From Arenicola marina (taxonomy: Eukaryota > Annelida > Polychaeta > Arenicolidae): 64,000 bases of DNA. The DNA is taken from the NCBI GenBank assembly GCA_964019135.1, contig OZ025258.1, forward strand, positions 32,544,186 through 32,608,185, given 5' to 3'. The stretch's first letter is position 1; every line of letters begins with the position of its first letter. Both the position numbers and the translations under genes were made by a program. The notes under the pieces are model-generated. The model searched no databases. It saw nothing but the letters and a program-made list of their open reading frames with translations, and had not been told where the DNA came from. Positions 56,901 through 64,000 of this stretch are shown here, piece by piece.

Positions 56901-57091
56901 TGCCTCAAAATCCCCCCCTCCCCCCATGCCCTCTTTATCTGTCCTTTATAAAACCTTCTGGGAGAAGGCATGTTTGTTTTGTAGGCGTGTTTTAGTTGGG
57001 CATTGGTTGATGGGGTGTGGTTGGCATTACCGGCAGCGTTCACACCGCTGATAACCAACAGCAGGGCGACAGCCAACGTCCCCATGATCAT
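44833..57091 (-). CDS. Gene 1: five-domain Ly6/uPAR-like secreted protein (exon model)
   Basis: Exons: signal 57031-57091; domain 1 55841-55964 and 55378-55532; linker 54773-54793; domain 2 54471-54588 and 54032-54180; linker 51822-51842; domain 3 51399-51516 and 50831-50985; linker 50237-50257; domain 4 49884-50010 and 48949-49100; linker 47112-47132; domain 5 46732-46846 and 45818-45966; stalk 44833-44946; 3' exons unresolved. Every junction is GT/AG with matching phase and the whole is open, about 570 codons. All five domains have 12 Cys including the linker Cys. Multi-domain Ly6 proteins such as uPAR work at the cell surface; here the Pro/Thr stalk after domain 5 suggests presentation away from a membrane or matrix, but no anchor was found. 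Four arrays lie in its introns, three of them repeating the adjoining splice donor. It may instead be several genes; only RNA data can decide. Confidence 0.72.
44960..45415. repeat. About 57-bp tandem repeat just upstream of the stalk exon acceptor
   Basis: About seven to eight units containing ATTGCTCCCCAGATATAGCC and GATCTTACCGTCACTGACAC, with alternating CTGACACC/CAGACACC and GATCTTACCG/GATCTTAATG subtypes. At the gene 4 locus the corresponding place (63783-63840) holds a single diverged unit, so the expansion is specific to gene 1. Confidence 0.88.
45818..45966 (-). CDS. Domain 5 second-half exon of gene 1
   Basis: 149 nt, TGTTTTAG to GTAAGATG, phase 2 to 1. It encodes ITKRCKRE, then NPVCPKDTKCEMTCGEDGCN. 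No array at its donor. Confidence 0.85.
46085..46165 (+). mobile_element. tRNA-related SINE head or tRNA pseudogene
   Basis: CACTCAGTTGGTAAGCATAC resembles a tRNA A box and GGTCGTGGGTTCA a B box, at roughly tRNA spacing. The flanking stems do not pair into an acceptor arm, so it is not a working tRNA. A short SINE-like tail (TATCTGAATATCTGG) follows. Confidence 0.5.
46225..46731. repeat. 26-27 bp minisatellite of exon end plus 5' splice donor
   Basis: About 20 units directly abut exon 46732-46846. On the minus strand each unit is GTGGTCT|GTAAGTAGGCAG followed by TGTTTAGT or TGTTTCGT. The exon itself ends AGTGGTCT|GTAAGTAGGCAG. The four units nearest the exon all keep GTAAGT; farther ones drift to GTCAGT, GTAGGT, GTAAAT or CTACGT. 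Each unit also has an acceptor-like GTTTAG or TTTCGTG. Confidence 0.93.
46732..46846 (-). CDS. Domain 5 first-half exon of gene 1
   Basis: 115 nt, TAAATCAG to GTAAGTAG, phase 1 to 2. It encodes IDCQKCTDVYDESEC, IRC, NLC and KVIC. Its final 7-8 nt and donor are repeated in the adjoining array. The first donor is chosen because reading past it meets TAA at once. Confidence 0.85.
47112..47132 (-). CDS. 21-nt linker microexon before domain 5
   Basis: TTTTGTAG|21 nt|GTAAGAAG, phase 1-1, reading x-C-P-V-R-P-P-G. The upstream frame is open and hydrophobic for about 18 codons but has no ATG, so a signal peptide is excluded unless another exon supplies the start. Confidence 0.68.
47308..48948. repeat. 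33-bp minisatellite of exon end plus 5' splice donor, with an insertion
   Basis: About 42 units in two blocks (47308-48620 and 48895-48948). The minus-strand unit is CTTCCAGGCTCTCA|GTAAGT plus ACATGTCAGCCCT; exon 48949-49100 ends CTTCCAGGCTCTCA|GTAAGT. Most units keep GTAAGT; others have GTGAGT, GTCAGT or the rarer GCAAGT. Each unit also holds CCCTCTTCCAG, an acceptor-like site. As 33 is divisible by 3, reading past the first donor stays in frame and adds KYxSALFQAxS repeats. Confidence 0.94.
48621..48833. mobile_element. 213-bp MITE inserted in the 33-bp array
   Basis: Terminal inverted repeats of 22 bp with one mismatch: GTCTTTGCGATGTTGCAGCG at the left and CGCTGCAACACCGCAAAGAC at the right. 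No coding content. A further 60 bp (48834-48894) of unrelated sequence separates it from the last two array units. The insertion shifts the reading frame of the array relative to the exon. Confidence 0.75.
48949..49100 (-). CDS. Domain 4 second-half exon of gene 1
   Basis: 152 nt, TTCTTCAG to GTAAGTAC, phase 2 to 1. It encodes YKKRCMNIAAV, then NMVCENIDNCSLACDTDYCN and ends AELFQAL. If later donors in the array were used the exon would lengthen by 33 nt per unit without losing frame, up to the insertion. Confidence 0.85.
49440..49640. mobile_element. MITE-like fragment
   Basis: It begins AGGGGCCGTATTCATAATCC and shares an inverted match of about 150 bp with 1430-1640. It lies in the intron between the two halves of domain 4. 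Confidence 0.55.
49884..50010 (-). CDS. Domain 4 first-half exon of gene 1
   Basis: 127 nt, TTTTCCAG to GTAAGTCT, phase 1 to 2. It encodes PICTVCDDVDNEGDC, QTC, EVC and KVLC. The longest first-half exon of the set. Confidence 0.85.
50237..50257 (-). CDS. 21-nt linker microexon before domain 4
   Basis: CCTTTCAG|21 nt|GTAAGTCA, phase 1-1, reading x-C-P-T-R-G-V-G. Here an in-frame ATG at 50333 would give a 32-codon signal-like leader (MLSIKSRSTLLVSYALL...), so this is the best case for a separate gene start. Its exon phase and Cys still match the other linkers. Confidence 0.6.
50831..50985 (-). CDS. Domain 3 second-half exon of gene 1
   Basis: 155 nt, ATTTCAG to GTGAGTTC, phase 2 to 1. It encodes LMKKGCVGAP, then TPYCENADTSKCAYYC and CDSEACN; closely matches 4648-4802 and 1687-1841 of gene 2. 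Confidence 0.87.
51399..51516 (-). CDS. Domain 3 first-half exon of gene 1
   Basis: 118 nt, TTCCAG to GTAAGCGC, phase 1 to 2. It encodes IHCRSCTDAPDEATC, QCNPNQVC and IRC. Confidence 0.86.
51822..51842 (-). CDS. 21-nt linker microexon before domain 3
   Basis: CTTCACAG|21 nt|GTGAGTCA, phase 1-1, reading x-C-P-V-R-A-V-G. The ATG-initiated frame upstream (51941) reaches the donor in the wrong phase, so a signal-peptide reading fails here. Confidence 0.68.
52243..54031. repeat. 43-bp minisatellite of exon end plus 5' splice donor, next to its parent exon
   Basis: About 42 units (43 bp, with 38-41 bp deletion variants) run directly from exon 54032-54180 into its downstream intron. On the minus strand the unit is CTCCCACCTGTCAG, then TCTCATAGCCGCCATGCTCT, then GTGAGTTAC. 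The middle part is the exact 3' end of the exon, the last is its donor and the first is a pyrimidine-rich acceptor-like site. Higher-order copies occur (53.2-53.5 and 53.6-53.9 kb). Confidence 0.95.
54032..54180 (-). CDS. Domain 2 second-half exon of gene 1
   Basis: 149 nt, CCTTGCAG to GTGAGTTA, phase 2 to 1. It encodes MKKGCVGAGP, then VTCESADNTKCGMYCDGDACN and ends SLIAAML. This is the parent sequence of all 43-bp splice-junction arrays. The first donor is chosen; reading on reaches a stop within about one unit. Confidence 0.86.
54471..54588 (-). CDS. Domain 2 first-half exon of gene 1
   Basis: 118 nt, CCTTTCAG to GTAAGTAT, phase 1 to 2. It encodes PQCRTCVEETDENVC, QCNPNQVC and IRC. Confidence 0.86.
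54773..54793 (-). CDS. 21-nt linker microexon before domain 2
   Basis: TTCTTGCAG|21 nt|GTGAGTTC, phase 1-1, reading x-C-P-V-K-D-V-G. An in-frame Met-Met at 54827 with Leu/Phe codons mimics a signal peptide, as at 6.9 kb; those codons are the polypyrimidine tract of the acceptor. Confidence 0.62.
55378..55532 (-). CDS. Domain 1 second-half exon of gene 1
   Basis: 155 nt, ATTCCAG to GTAAGCAG, phase 2 to 1. It encodes MIKKGCVGAS, INGGPTC, NTKCAVYC and CDSELCN. The paralogue of 13028-13182. Confidence 0.86.
55841..55964 (-). CDS. Domain 1 first-half exon of gene 1
   Basis: 124 nt, GAACAG to GTGGGTAG, phase 1 to 2. It encodes PTCHKCTESASEEEC, DEC, QIC and VVRC. Unlike its gene 2 counterpart (13775-13895) it has no splice-junction array at the donor. 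Confidence 0.84.
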
Positions 57092-57115
57092 CTTGATGAC
57101 GGGAAGCGCTCTCAG
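57031..57115 (-). CDS. Signal-peptide exon of gene 1
   Basis: Coding part 57031-57091: MIMGTLAVALLLVISGVNAA plus one base; donor GTAATGCC. The start is the first in-frame ATG after acceptor CTCCACAG (57116), 24 nt into the exon; a second Met two codons later is equally possible. It joins domain 1 as AAGPTC. Same layout as 15963-16044. Confidence 0.86.
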
Positions 57116-57412
57116 CTGTGGAGGAAACAACGGGCAGGAATTCATTTCCGTGCGCAAGGGATAGCGTGGTCCATAAACCTGGAAGGTGACGTTATGTCTA
57201 TCTGGCAATGCCTGTGTCATGGCCGAAATCATTATTACCGACTGAACGTGTCATCACTTGCGTCAACAGCAACTTACTCCTTACTAATTTTATTACGAAA
57301 TCTTGTAGTTTTTAAATAGCAACAGTTTACCGTGCAGTGTTAGAGGCACAGAAAATAGCGTGTTTCTTGTGGTAGGTTCCACGCAGGGGGTTTATCGCGA
57401 AGCGGTACTTAC

Positions 57413-57600
57413 CAGTAATATGTCTATACTTGTGAGGTTCGACCTTCGAGTGCGAGCAGCGTCCTGTGGTGTGCTCCCCCGGCGCCAAACGAGCCTTTAT
57501 GTACCGCGCGGTGCTGCCATCTGCCGCCCCAATGTCGTAATAAACAGACACGAAGACAATTGCGACGTCTATCACCTGTTCTTAGACGGTAATTGAAATG
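57413..57600 (-). promoter_or_regulatory. Promoter and 5'UTR exon of gene 1
   Basis: Nearly identical to 16151-16340. It has a donor ATTACTG|GTAAGTAC at 57412, a TATA-like CATAAAGG at 57494-57501 and a GC-rich CGCCGGGGGAGCACACC between them. Shared regulation with gene 2 is likely. Confidence 0.7.
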
Positions 57601-57619
57601 AAATAGATGTCATGCAGAA

Positions 57620-59515
57620 ATGAAGAATGTCCCGTGACCCACAGCTGTGTGTGTCAGGCGGCTAACGATCCGTAAATGTTTCAATATTGGGTGTCGTCAG
57701 CGCTTGTAACTGAGGACACATTTAATGCTATTGTGGTATTACTATAGAGCAACCCTGAAAAGATAATAGGTTCTCCGTGACATGAGGTAGCAAGTCGCCA
57801 TCCTGGGCTTACTTTTCTATATTTTTGGACCACACGGTATAGTGCATCACAGTATTGTAATCGTGGACCGATGAGAAGCATATCATGTGCACAATTGCAT
57901 ATAGGATTACGATGTGAAAAAAATCCATATAACAGATCATATAGCAATGTAAGGCCATAATAGTGAATATGCGTTTCTTTTTGGGGGATTTAGTTAGCCT
58001 ACTTTCTCATCTTTAGGCTGGGTATCTTCTCATTTGTGTTGGTACCAGGCCTGATGTCTATGCTATGCTTATGTTGTCTTTCTAGGAAACGGCTTTACGG
58101 CAGATGGCGGCATGGACTTTTCACCACTGTTCAGTCAGCGCAAACCTCCTCAAGGTCGGATCCAGGGGGGCGGGGTAGGATCCGGCCTCCCCCCCCCCCC
58201 TTTTAGGAAGAATGCCGCTTTTCAATGCAAAATTTAGGCCATCTAACGTGTGGACCCCCCCCCCCCCCTCCAGCTTTTTTTTTTAAGAAGAACGCTATCT
58301 AATGCGGTGCGGACCCGCCCCCACTCCTGGTCGTCAAAAAATTGATGGATCCCCCGGTTCCAAGTTCGGACCCCTTCCTTTTCAAATTCCTGTATCCGGC
58401 CCTGCTCCTATCCTGCTACACACATTACCGTCTGTATGGCCCTGCTCCTGTCCTGCTACACACATTACCGTCTGTATGGCCTTAGACCTTTCCTGCGTAT
58501 ACTTAGCGCACAACATTGCTCTGTATGATATCGAGATGAGGAAAATTGATTGTCAATGACTAAGGTTGTAGATTTCATGCATTTCGCTGAAGCCTGTTTA
58601 TAATACACCTGCATTAATAACGTGCATCAATTAACTTGGACTGGCCTCCCTAGAAGTTTTCGGAAGTGAACAATACGAACCTGCCCCCGCTGCTGGAGTA
58701 TTCTTACATTCTCCTCCGACAGAGGCTAGACGTGCCTGATGGATATTGACACGTCGATAATGAATCAACAACAGCATTTTAATTTGATATCGTTTTTCAA
58801 TAATCGTAGCAAATATGCGAAACTTGTTGAGTTGAAATAGATAGATGAGTCTGAAAATGCATATGGCCTTGTGCTAGATGCGCTCGCCAGTATACATGTC
58901 TCACCCTGAGATGCGGAGTCAACAATGTCAAGCTCACTGTTTATCACCATCTTTCGCTTCTCGGCTCAGAAAGTACAGTACAGGTGCAGCAAGTACACTC
59001 TTCCAGCTCCTTCCTAGAAAACTCTGGGTCAGATGCCATAATCCAGAACCTAGACCGGTCTTCATTAAATAACTTTAATGAGAAACGTTCTCGTGTAAAC
59101 CACAAAGAAGCCAGTAGGCTTACAGAGGCTAAGCTCCGATAAGTTCCACACATGATTTCGAAATTTCTTGGCACCCAATCCTATCCCTTGATAAAAGAAG
59201 TATTGACTAAGGTATACCAGTGGAAAACGTTTGTATTATATTATTTTATTTTGAAAGGCCCTAATTTAGCTCCCACGCCCTACTTGCCTGCAACGCAAGT
59301 GGTAAAGCTAAACCTGTATATGACCAAGGTAATGGCGCAAATAGACATGTGGTTCTCAGAAGTTTTGTCCAACCCATACCATTCTACCGGGATGTATTGT
59401 GGCCTGACCTACCATATGCACAAAACTCGCCTAGAGCAGCCACATTTAATGTGTTCTGTTTCCGCGTAGAGAGTTCATGGACATTGCCGTTGTTTCGGTG
59501 GTTCGTCCGTCGTGT
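57620..59515. other. Intergenic between genes 1 and 4
   Basis: No supported gene. Poly-C runs occur at about 58190 and 58255, with a diverged direct repeat around 58160-58400 (GGATCC...TTCGGACCCC) and two 51-bp copies of CCTGCTACACACATTACCGT at 58412 and 58453. Confidence 0.5.
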
Positions 59516-59520
59516 CTCTC

Positions 59521-59880
59521 GTTAAAGCCATGTCCAGACGACATGATTCCACCTATAGGTCACAACTATTTCACGCGAGTCATGACCTATAGATCTTACC
59601 GTCTGGACAGGCGATTGAACAAGCCCATAGGCTATTTTATGACCAATAGGTCTTGTCGGGTGCCATGAAACATGCTCTATTCGTTAGGTCAAACCTATAG
59701 GTCATAGAATCTCTGGCCATTATTGCATGTCTTTGTGTCACGTGATTGAAACTCCCGTGGTTCGGTAACAAAGATTTGACCTATGGGATAATCGCGCCGT
59801 GTGGACAGTGATGTCTCGTAGGTCAAAAAGCTCACAGGAAAAACCTATGGGAAAAACCTACCGTTTGTACGGGGCTTAAC
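59521..59880. mobile_element. 360-bp MITE
   Basis: The ends are inverted: GTTAAAGCCATGTCCAGACG at the left and CGTTTGTACGGGGCTTAAC at the right. The interior is full of CCTATAGGTCA/TGACCTATAGG motifs in both orientations. No ORF. A terminal GTTAA-type inverted repeat with a GTCCAGACG-like subterminal is common in animal MITEs. Confidence 0.7.
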
Positions 59881-60740
59881 TGTAAGAACTGCATGGATCA
59901 GTTACATGCCTGGATCAATGGAAGTCATTACCACGGCTAGCTTGTCATCAACCTGTCCGTTGCACATGTCATAGACATATTATTGTAATTTGCGGGGTTG
60001 TGTGCAAAATAATATCTTGCCAACTGTATTCACCGACTATCAATACCGTTGCTGGCATCGGGGACAAGCTGAACCCAAACGATCTATTATGCTTGCTTGT
60101 CATAAGGTCATAATAAGATGAGGCGATTGGCCAGGCAATCAATGGATGCGTGATGGGTGTGTGATGGAGGTGCCATCATTTTGCTGTCAGAGATTCCAAC
60201 CAAGCTATAATTGTATTGCCTTGCCGCTCCGTTCCGTTCTTTTAGGTAGCATAAGGGAGAATTATCCACCGTTGCAATATATGCGGTTTTCGCAACAACT
60301 GCGCTGGGAAAGTTTTGTTGCATTGTAGGGGGAGGGGGGGAGGGGGGCCTGAGTTGTGTGCGATCCCTCTCGAGCAATGAATACGGTTTTTGAAAACTCA
60401 GTTGAAGATACAATCAACGATTATTCATTGTGGAAAATTATCAAATTCACGATAAGTTATTGTGTGTATAAAAAGAAACAGTATCGAACAGAGGAAGAAA
60501 ATAAGGTCTCTAAGTGACGCGTAGCCTTGAATATGCAATGCAAATAAAAATTCAATCTGTGTTATACACAGTCAGCATTTAATTAAGTGCATTCCGAAAG
60601 GCGATAAGAAAAGATAATATTTGAAGTATTGGAGGCTAATGACTGTTGAATGCATATTAGAAACGTATATAAAGTTATCAGGTGTCGTCGTAAGACGTTT
60701 CAATGCGTCGCGGCCCAGAATAATAAGATGATGAAGATCA
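59881..60740. other. Intergenic, no supported gene
   Basis: A poly-G run near 60329-60347; nothing else recognised. Confidence 0.45.
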
Positions 60741-60744
60741 AAAA

Positions 60745-61170
60745 GGTTTCTTGAAGGGTCGATTTATTGGCCAAAATGTCGATTGATTGCCATCTCATAA
60801 TTTCCGTAGTCAGTTTATACAAGATCTTGTGTTCCTATATGAAGGAGCACGCTCCTGCGTTGTTACCAATGGACACTGTTCACTATATTTTGAGATGGGA
60901 AGAGGATGCAGAAAGGGAGACCCTTTAGTCTCCTTATATATTTATGTTAGTTATAGAACCACTGCATGGCCATGGCAATAACAAGTGATTCTGACATCAA
61001 GGGCATTTTGGGGACGGGAGTACAAGATAGGGCACTCCGCCGACGGTACTTCTGTGCTTCGTAATGATTCGGAAAGTTCGTTTAGAAGAACATTTCATGT
61101 GTTCTCCATTTATATAACTTTTGCAAACTTAACACTGATTGTATTAGTCACAAAACCTTCACTTATAGAA
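60745..61170 (+). pseudogene. LINE reverse transcriptase relic (L1/Tx1-like)
   Basis: Broken fragments in one orientation: FLKGRFIGQNV (about 60750), LYEGARSCVVTNGH and GRGCRKGDPL (60830-60930, RT motif B region), then, after a frame change, EYKIGHSADGTSVLRNDSE (about 61020-61080), where the usual motif C YADDT has decayed. The motif style differs from the 7.7-kb element, so it is a second, older LINE family. Confidence 0.7.
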
Positions 61171-61226
61171 CCACTCTCCACGGCCTTGGTTCCCGTCAGG
61201 CTCATGACGGATCCGCTTAAGCTATA

Positions 61227-61680
61227 GTCCCTCTGCCCCACTTTACATTTAACCATCAGAATTATTTTTCATACCCAAAAACTGAATATGGCTCTAATCG
61301 GAGATATATTCGCAGTTTTGCGTAATGCCGTAGTATCGTAGCGGACGAATTAATTCAATTTTGATTAATTACACGGCATTTTACTTTGTTTTTGAGTTCG
61401 ATCAAGGTCAAGGTTTTTTATTCACTCTTCCATTGTGATCGTACGACAACGAAATGTCAATTTTTATCAAATTCTGCATCGAAAATATAAATTTCAACCT
61501 AAACAACCCTGTAAAACTACTCGTGACCTCAGCACCTTAGAGGTCAACCGTGAGGTTGGCGGTTACCAGGTCGCGCCGCTGACTTAGGCCGTACGCACCT
61601 CGAAGGTGGTTCGGCCCTAAATCGAGGGTCGGGCGACCCGAAAAGGCAGTACCTGGTTACGTGGGGCAGAGGTTATGTGA
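61227..61680. mobile_element. Possible element with CCTCTGCCCCAC inverted ends
   Basis: CCTCTGCCCCACTTTACAT at the left and ACGTGGGGCAGAGG at the right form a 12-13 bp inverted pair. The right third is GC-rich and hairpin-prone (AGGTCAACCGTGAGGTTGGC, GGGTCGGGCGACCCG). No coding content. Confidence 0.4.
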
Positions 61681-61689
61681 AGAACGAGC

Positions 61690-62160
61690 TCCCTCTGATG
61701 GCAGAGTGCACGTCTTGATCATAGTGCACAAACACGCAGTGAGACATGTTGCGATCACCACGTGTTTGTTGTTGTTTGTGCTCAAAATCTGACGACGCGC
61801 CGGATGTGGAGGGAGAACTGACCATGCCTTTCATGTTATGAAACAAGCAGTTAATAATAACGTTAGGGATTGGGACCCACCATTAGAATCTTTAAACGGA
61901 AAGCGGCTAAAAAAAATTTAAAATATAAAATATATAAGTAGCAACAATTCTAAAATAAAGCATGTTGGTTTAAAAAAAAATCTTTCCAACTCTAAAGGTA
62001 GAAAAACAATATTTTAACAAGCCAGTTTGTTGCCAGACGATTGGCATTCCTATTCAATCCTGTTATTCGGGAGTATTATTTTTATTTCATCTGCAAGTAC
62101 ACCCGGGGGGAAGGAATCGTTAATACATTGCAGCGTTCGGAGGGGGGGGGGGGGCATTGC
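61690..62160. other. AT-rich intergenic, no supported gene
   Basis: Only homopolymer runs (poly-A at 61972, poly-G at 62141) are seen. Confidence 0.45.
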
Positions 62161-63243
62161 TGACTATAAAGTCATAATATAGTTAAAGATAAGACATTTA
62201 TCTTTCCATAATGCATGTGGTCCGTTCTTTTGTCGAGACTGTTGGAAGCGTTGTATTTTGAGGCAAATCGTCGATGTTTACACTTCTGCGACAAACGGAA
62301 CACCATAGGGTATGCTCCTCGTCTGGTCAGTCTAGATAAGGAGTGTTGTTATGTAACCATAGATACCCCTCGAAGACATGCGAGTCATGATTATTATGTT
62401 ACGTCATACGCCATGTAAAACCCCGCGCGGCACATACGATCGCCTGACATTAACAGTCAGTCATGAGACAACCGCAGTCTGGTTTATCAACTGTCCAGCC
62501 GCTCGTATGTTACATAAATCTACTCTGAGAGTTATAATTCTGATATGCACAGAAGTTCAGTGATTAGTTGTACATCCACGGACAGCGTTAGCCGATCTTG
62601 TGTCCGAAGCGAGTGAAGGCAAACAACCGGCATATAGGTAGCACGACCGTTGATGGTGTTGACATGGAGCATAAATATCCCTGTCTCGTGGAGTCTCGAT
62701 AAGATCTCGTATTGACTGTACAGCCCTATACACTGTAAAGTCTCCGTCCACTGGAGGCCGCGAACCTTATCATTAAGTGCATGTTGTTTTCAACACGTTT
62801 TAATACGGCTGTGAGGCAGGGGTGGTGTGTAGCTTACTGCGGGTAGGGCGAGACATCCTAACAGTCGCAAGCCAGGTTCCGTTCTGTTGCAATACGATAC
62901 CAGAAAGTTCTCGCACACCTACATCATCCTGTTGCCACGAACAGAGCTGGAGGCCGTATCATCGTGCTTAAAACATATTTATTCCACGTGACTCAAACAA
63001 AATAAATGTTCTTCATCTTGTCCACAAGAGGTCGCCGCAGATGTCCTCCATAGTGGTTGACCAATCTTATCTGCAATCAAACACGTTTTCGGGTCATTTA
63101 CGGATACTTATCCACGTAACTTGTAGAGTTTTAGGCAATTCCGTTGTGCTCAAATTCGATGTTTGTCATAGTAGATATGCCTTTATACTGCAGTCATGTA
63201 ATGTCTCATAGCCGTGTATAATGTCTTTCGGTTGTACTCACCC

Positions 63244-63345
63244 GCAGCATTCACCGCCCAGGCCTGCGTGATACGTGGCTGTGAAACCGATCCTCAAGGA
63301 TGTCCAGCTGGATGAGGTCCTCTCCGTTGTCTCTCGGGGTTGGAG
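63244..63345 (-). CDS. Candidate terminal exon of gene 4
   Basis: Acceptor CATTACAG, counterpart of 44408-44509 with a 2-nt length difference. Read on from 63497-63524 it gives RRGPHPAGHP then a stop. Low certainty. Confidence 0.3.
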
Positions 63346-63496
63346 CTGTAATGAGAAACCCGCACCCACCCACACACAGCCCCGTGGCCAGAGGGAACGA
63401 TAGGTATCAGTATATCGCTTCGCATATCTCAGTCAGGGATAGAAGGGGGAAGGTGACTCCACTCACCTGTTCCGTGGAGCGTGGCTCCCCACTTAC

Positions 63497-63524
63497 CGTG
63501 AAGGCATAGAACCCACTTCGCAAG
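63497..63524 (-). CDS. Candidate penultimate exon of gene 4
   Basis: 28 nt between GCGTCCAG and GTAAGTGG; from the stalk phase it reads ACEVGSMPS. The counterpart in gene 1 is 23 nt longer. Confidence 0.33.
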
Positions 63525-63626
63525 CTGGACGCCATGACGGGATGACATGCGGAAGACACGTCTCCTCCTCTGGCTCCCACACATCACCCCCACCCCCGCC
63601 GCTGCCCCTGCCACCCAATTCATCAC

Positions 63627-63755
63627 CTGTGCCGTTCGGCGTCAGCGTTGTCTGCTGTCCCGGTGCCGAGGTTGTCTGAGGAATGAGGATGTCCACGTTT
63701 GGCGTGGTGGCTTCCGGCGGATCCGTGACATTCACCGGGGGTCCGATTGTGCAAC
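63627..63755 (-). CDS. Gene 4: Pro/Thr-rich stalk exon of a Ly6-like gene (3' part only)
   Basis: 129 nt, ACGCTGCAG to GTGATGAA, phase 1-1. It reads C-T-I-G-P-P-V-N-V-T-D-P-P-E-A-T-T-P, with one N-glycosylation sequon (NVT) and a Gln/Thr-rich end. It is the paralogue of 44833-44946. By analogy the Ly6 domains of this gene lie beyond the right edge of the window. Confidence 0.62.
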
Positions 63756-64000
63756 CTGCAGCGTAGTAAGACATATTCTATAGGTAGTATTGCTCCTTAC
63801 AGTAATCCCAGACTTCACCTTGACCGCCATTGAAACCGCTTAAACTGGTAAATCTTACTTAAACTGTATAATCGTTATTAGGAATAATACTATATACGAG
63901 TGCATCCATTATCACTTTAGTCATACTTTTGTCAGTACAAATGACAAATGAGTTTTCTACCACAGCGATTAGTCTCTTTACTTCGGCCTGTATCGTGCAG

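Larger units (their letters stand above)
62180..63540. repeat. Segmental duplicate of 42690-44715
   Basis: The compact copy of the block described at 42690-44715, same orientation. It includes a conserved poly(A) signal (minus strand, about 62977) and the terminal exon candidates of gene 4 at 63244-63345 and 63497-63524. Confidence 0.8.

Noticed and set aside
61530-61650. tRNA or SINE in the GC-rich hairpin-prone stretch
   Set aside because: No convincing A/B box pair; only short inverted segments.

Overview
The window reads as invertebrate deuterostome nuclear DNA. It is intron-rich, with no operons, many minisatellites, one LINE, and small foldback or MITE-like elements. A cephalochordate (amphioxus, Branchiostoma) is my best guess. 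It rests on tandem Ly6/uPAR-type exons and on minisatellites that straddle exon/5'-splice-site borders; I recall such repeats ('mirages') being reported from the amphioxus Adh locus but cannot check this here. Every host gene I can support lies on the minus strand.

The genes encode secreted proteins made of a 12-cysteine, Ly6/uPAR (three-finger-like) domain. Each domain is split over two exons: a first half (about 118-127 nt, phase 1 to 2, starting C-x2-C) and a second half (149-155 nt, phase 2 to 1, ending C-x3-C-x4-C-N). Domains are joined by 15-21 nt microexons (phase 1-1), which carry one further conserved Cys. Splice phases agree at every junction, so the exons assemble into: (i) gene 1, 57.5->44.4 kb, with a promoter/5'UTR exon, signal peptide, five domains, a Pro/Thr-rich stalk and poorly resolved 3' exons; (ii) gene 2, 16.3 kb to beyond the left edge, a paralogue with the same promoter, signal exon and domains 1-2-3, domain 3 being tandemly duplicated; (iii) gene 3, 37.6->34.4 kb, with signal peptide, one domain and a short linker exon; (iv) gene 4, only its 3' stalk/terminal exons at 63.77-63.25 kb, the rest lying beyond the right edge.

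Layout: 1-5.9 kb, two copies of a 2,961-bp unit (43-bp array plus domain-3 exons). 6.06-6.9 kb, domain 2 of gene 2. 7.7-10.8 kb, a 5'-truncated, frameshifted non-LTR retrotransposon on the plus strand. 10.88-11.99 kb, a foldback element. 13.0-16.3 kb, domain 1, signal exon and promoter of gene 2. 17.84-17.98 kb, a 140-bp hairpin. 18.69-31.6 kb, a 22-bp satellite of about 580 units. 32.6-36.5 kb, three arrays and gene 3. 38.1-41 kb, more arrays. 42.4-44.7 kb, a block duplicated at 62.2-63.5 kb. 44.8-57.6 kb, gene 1 with four arrays. 59.5-61.7 kb, a MITE and an RT relic.

The main observation is that at least four separate Ly6 exons have seeded a minisatellite whose unit is the exon's own 3' end plus its 5' splice donor (55 bp at 13.5 kb, 26-27 bp at 46.2 kb, 33 bp at 47.3 kb, 43 bp at 52.2 kb). 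A fifth (28 bp, 35.3 kb) is probably a decayed case. Two further 43-bp arrays have lost their parent exon. Each unit therefore carries a copy of a real donor and usually an acceptor-like AG.
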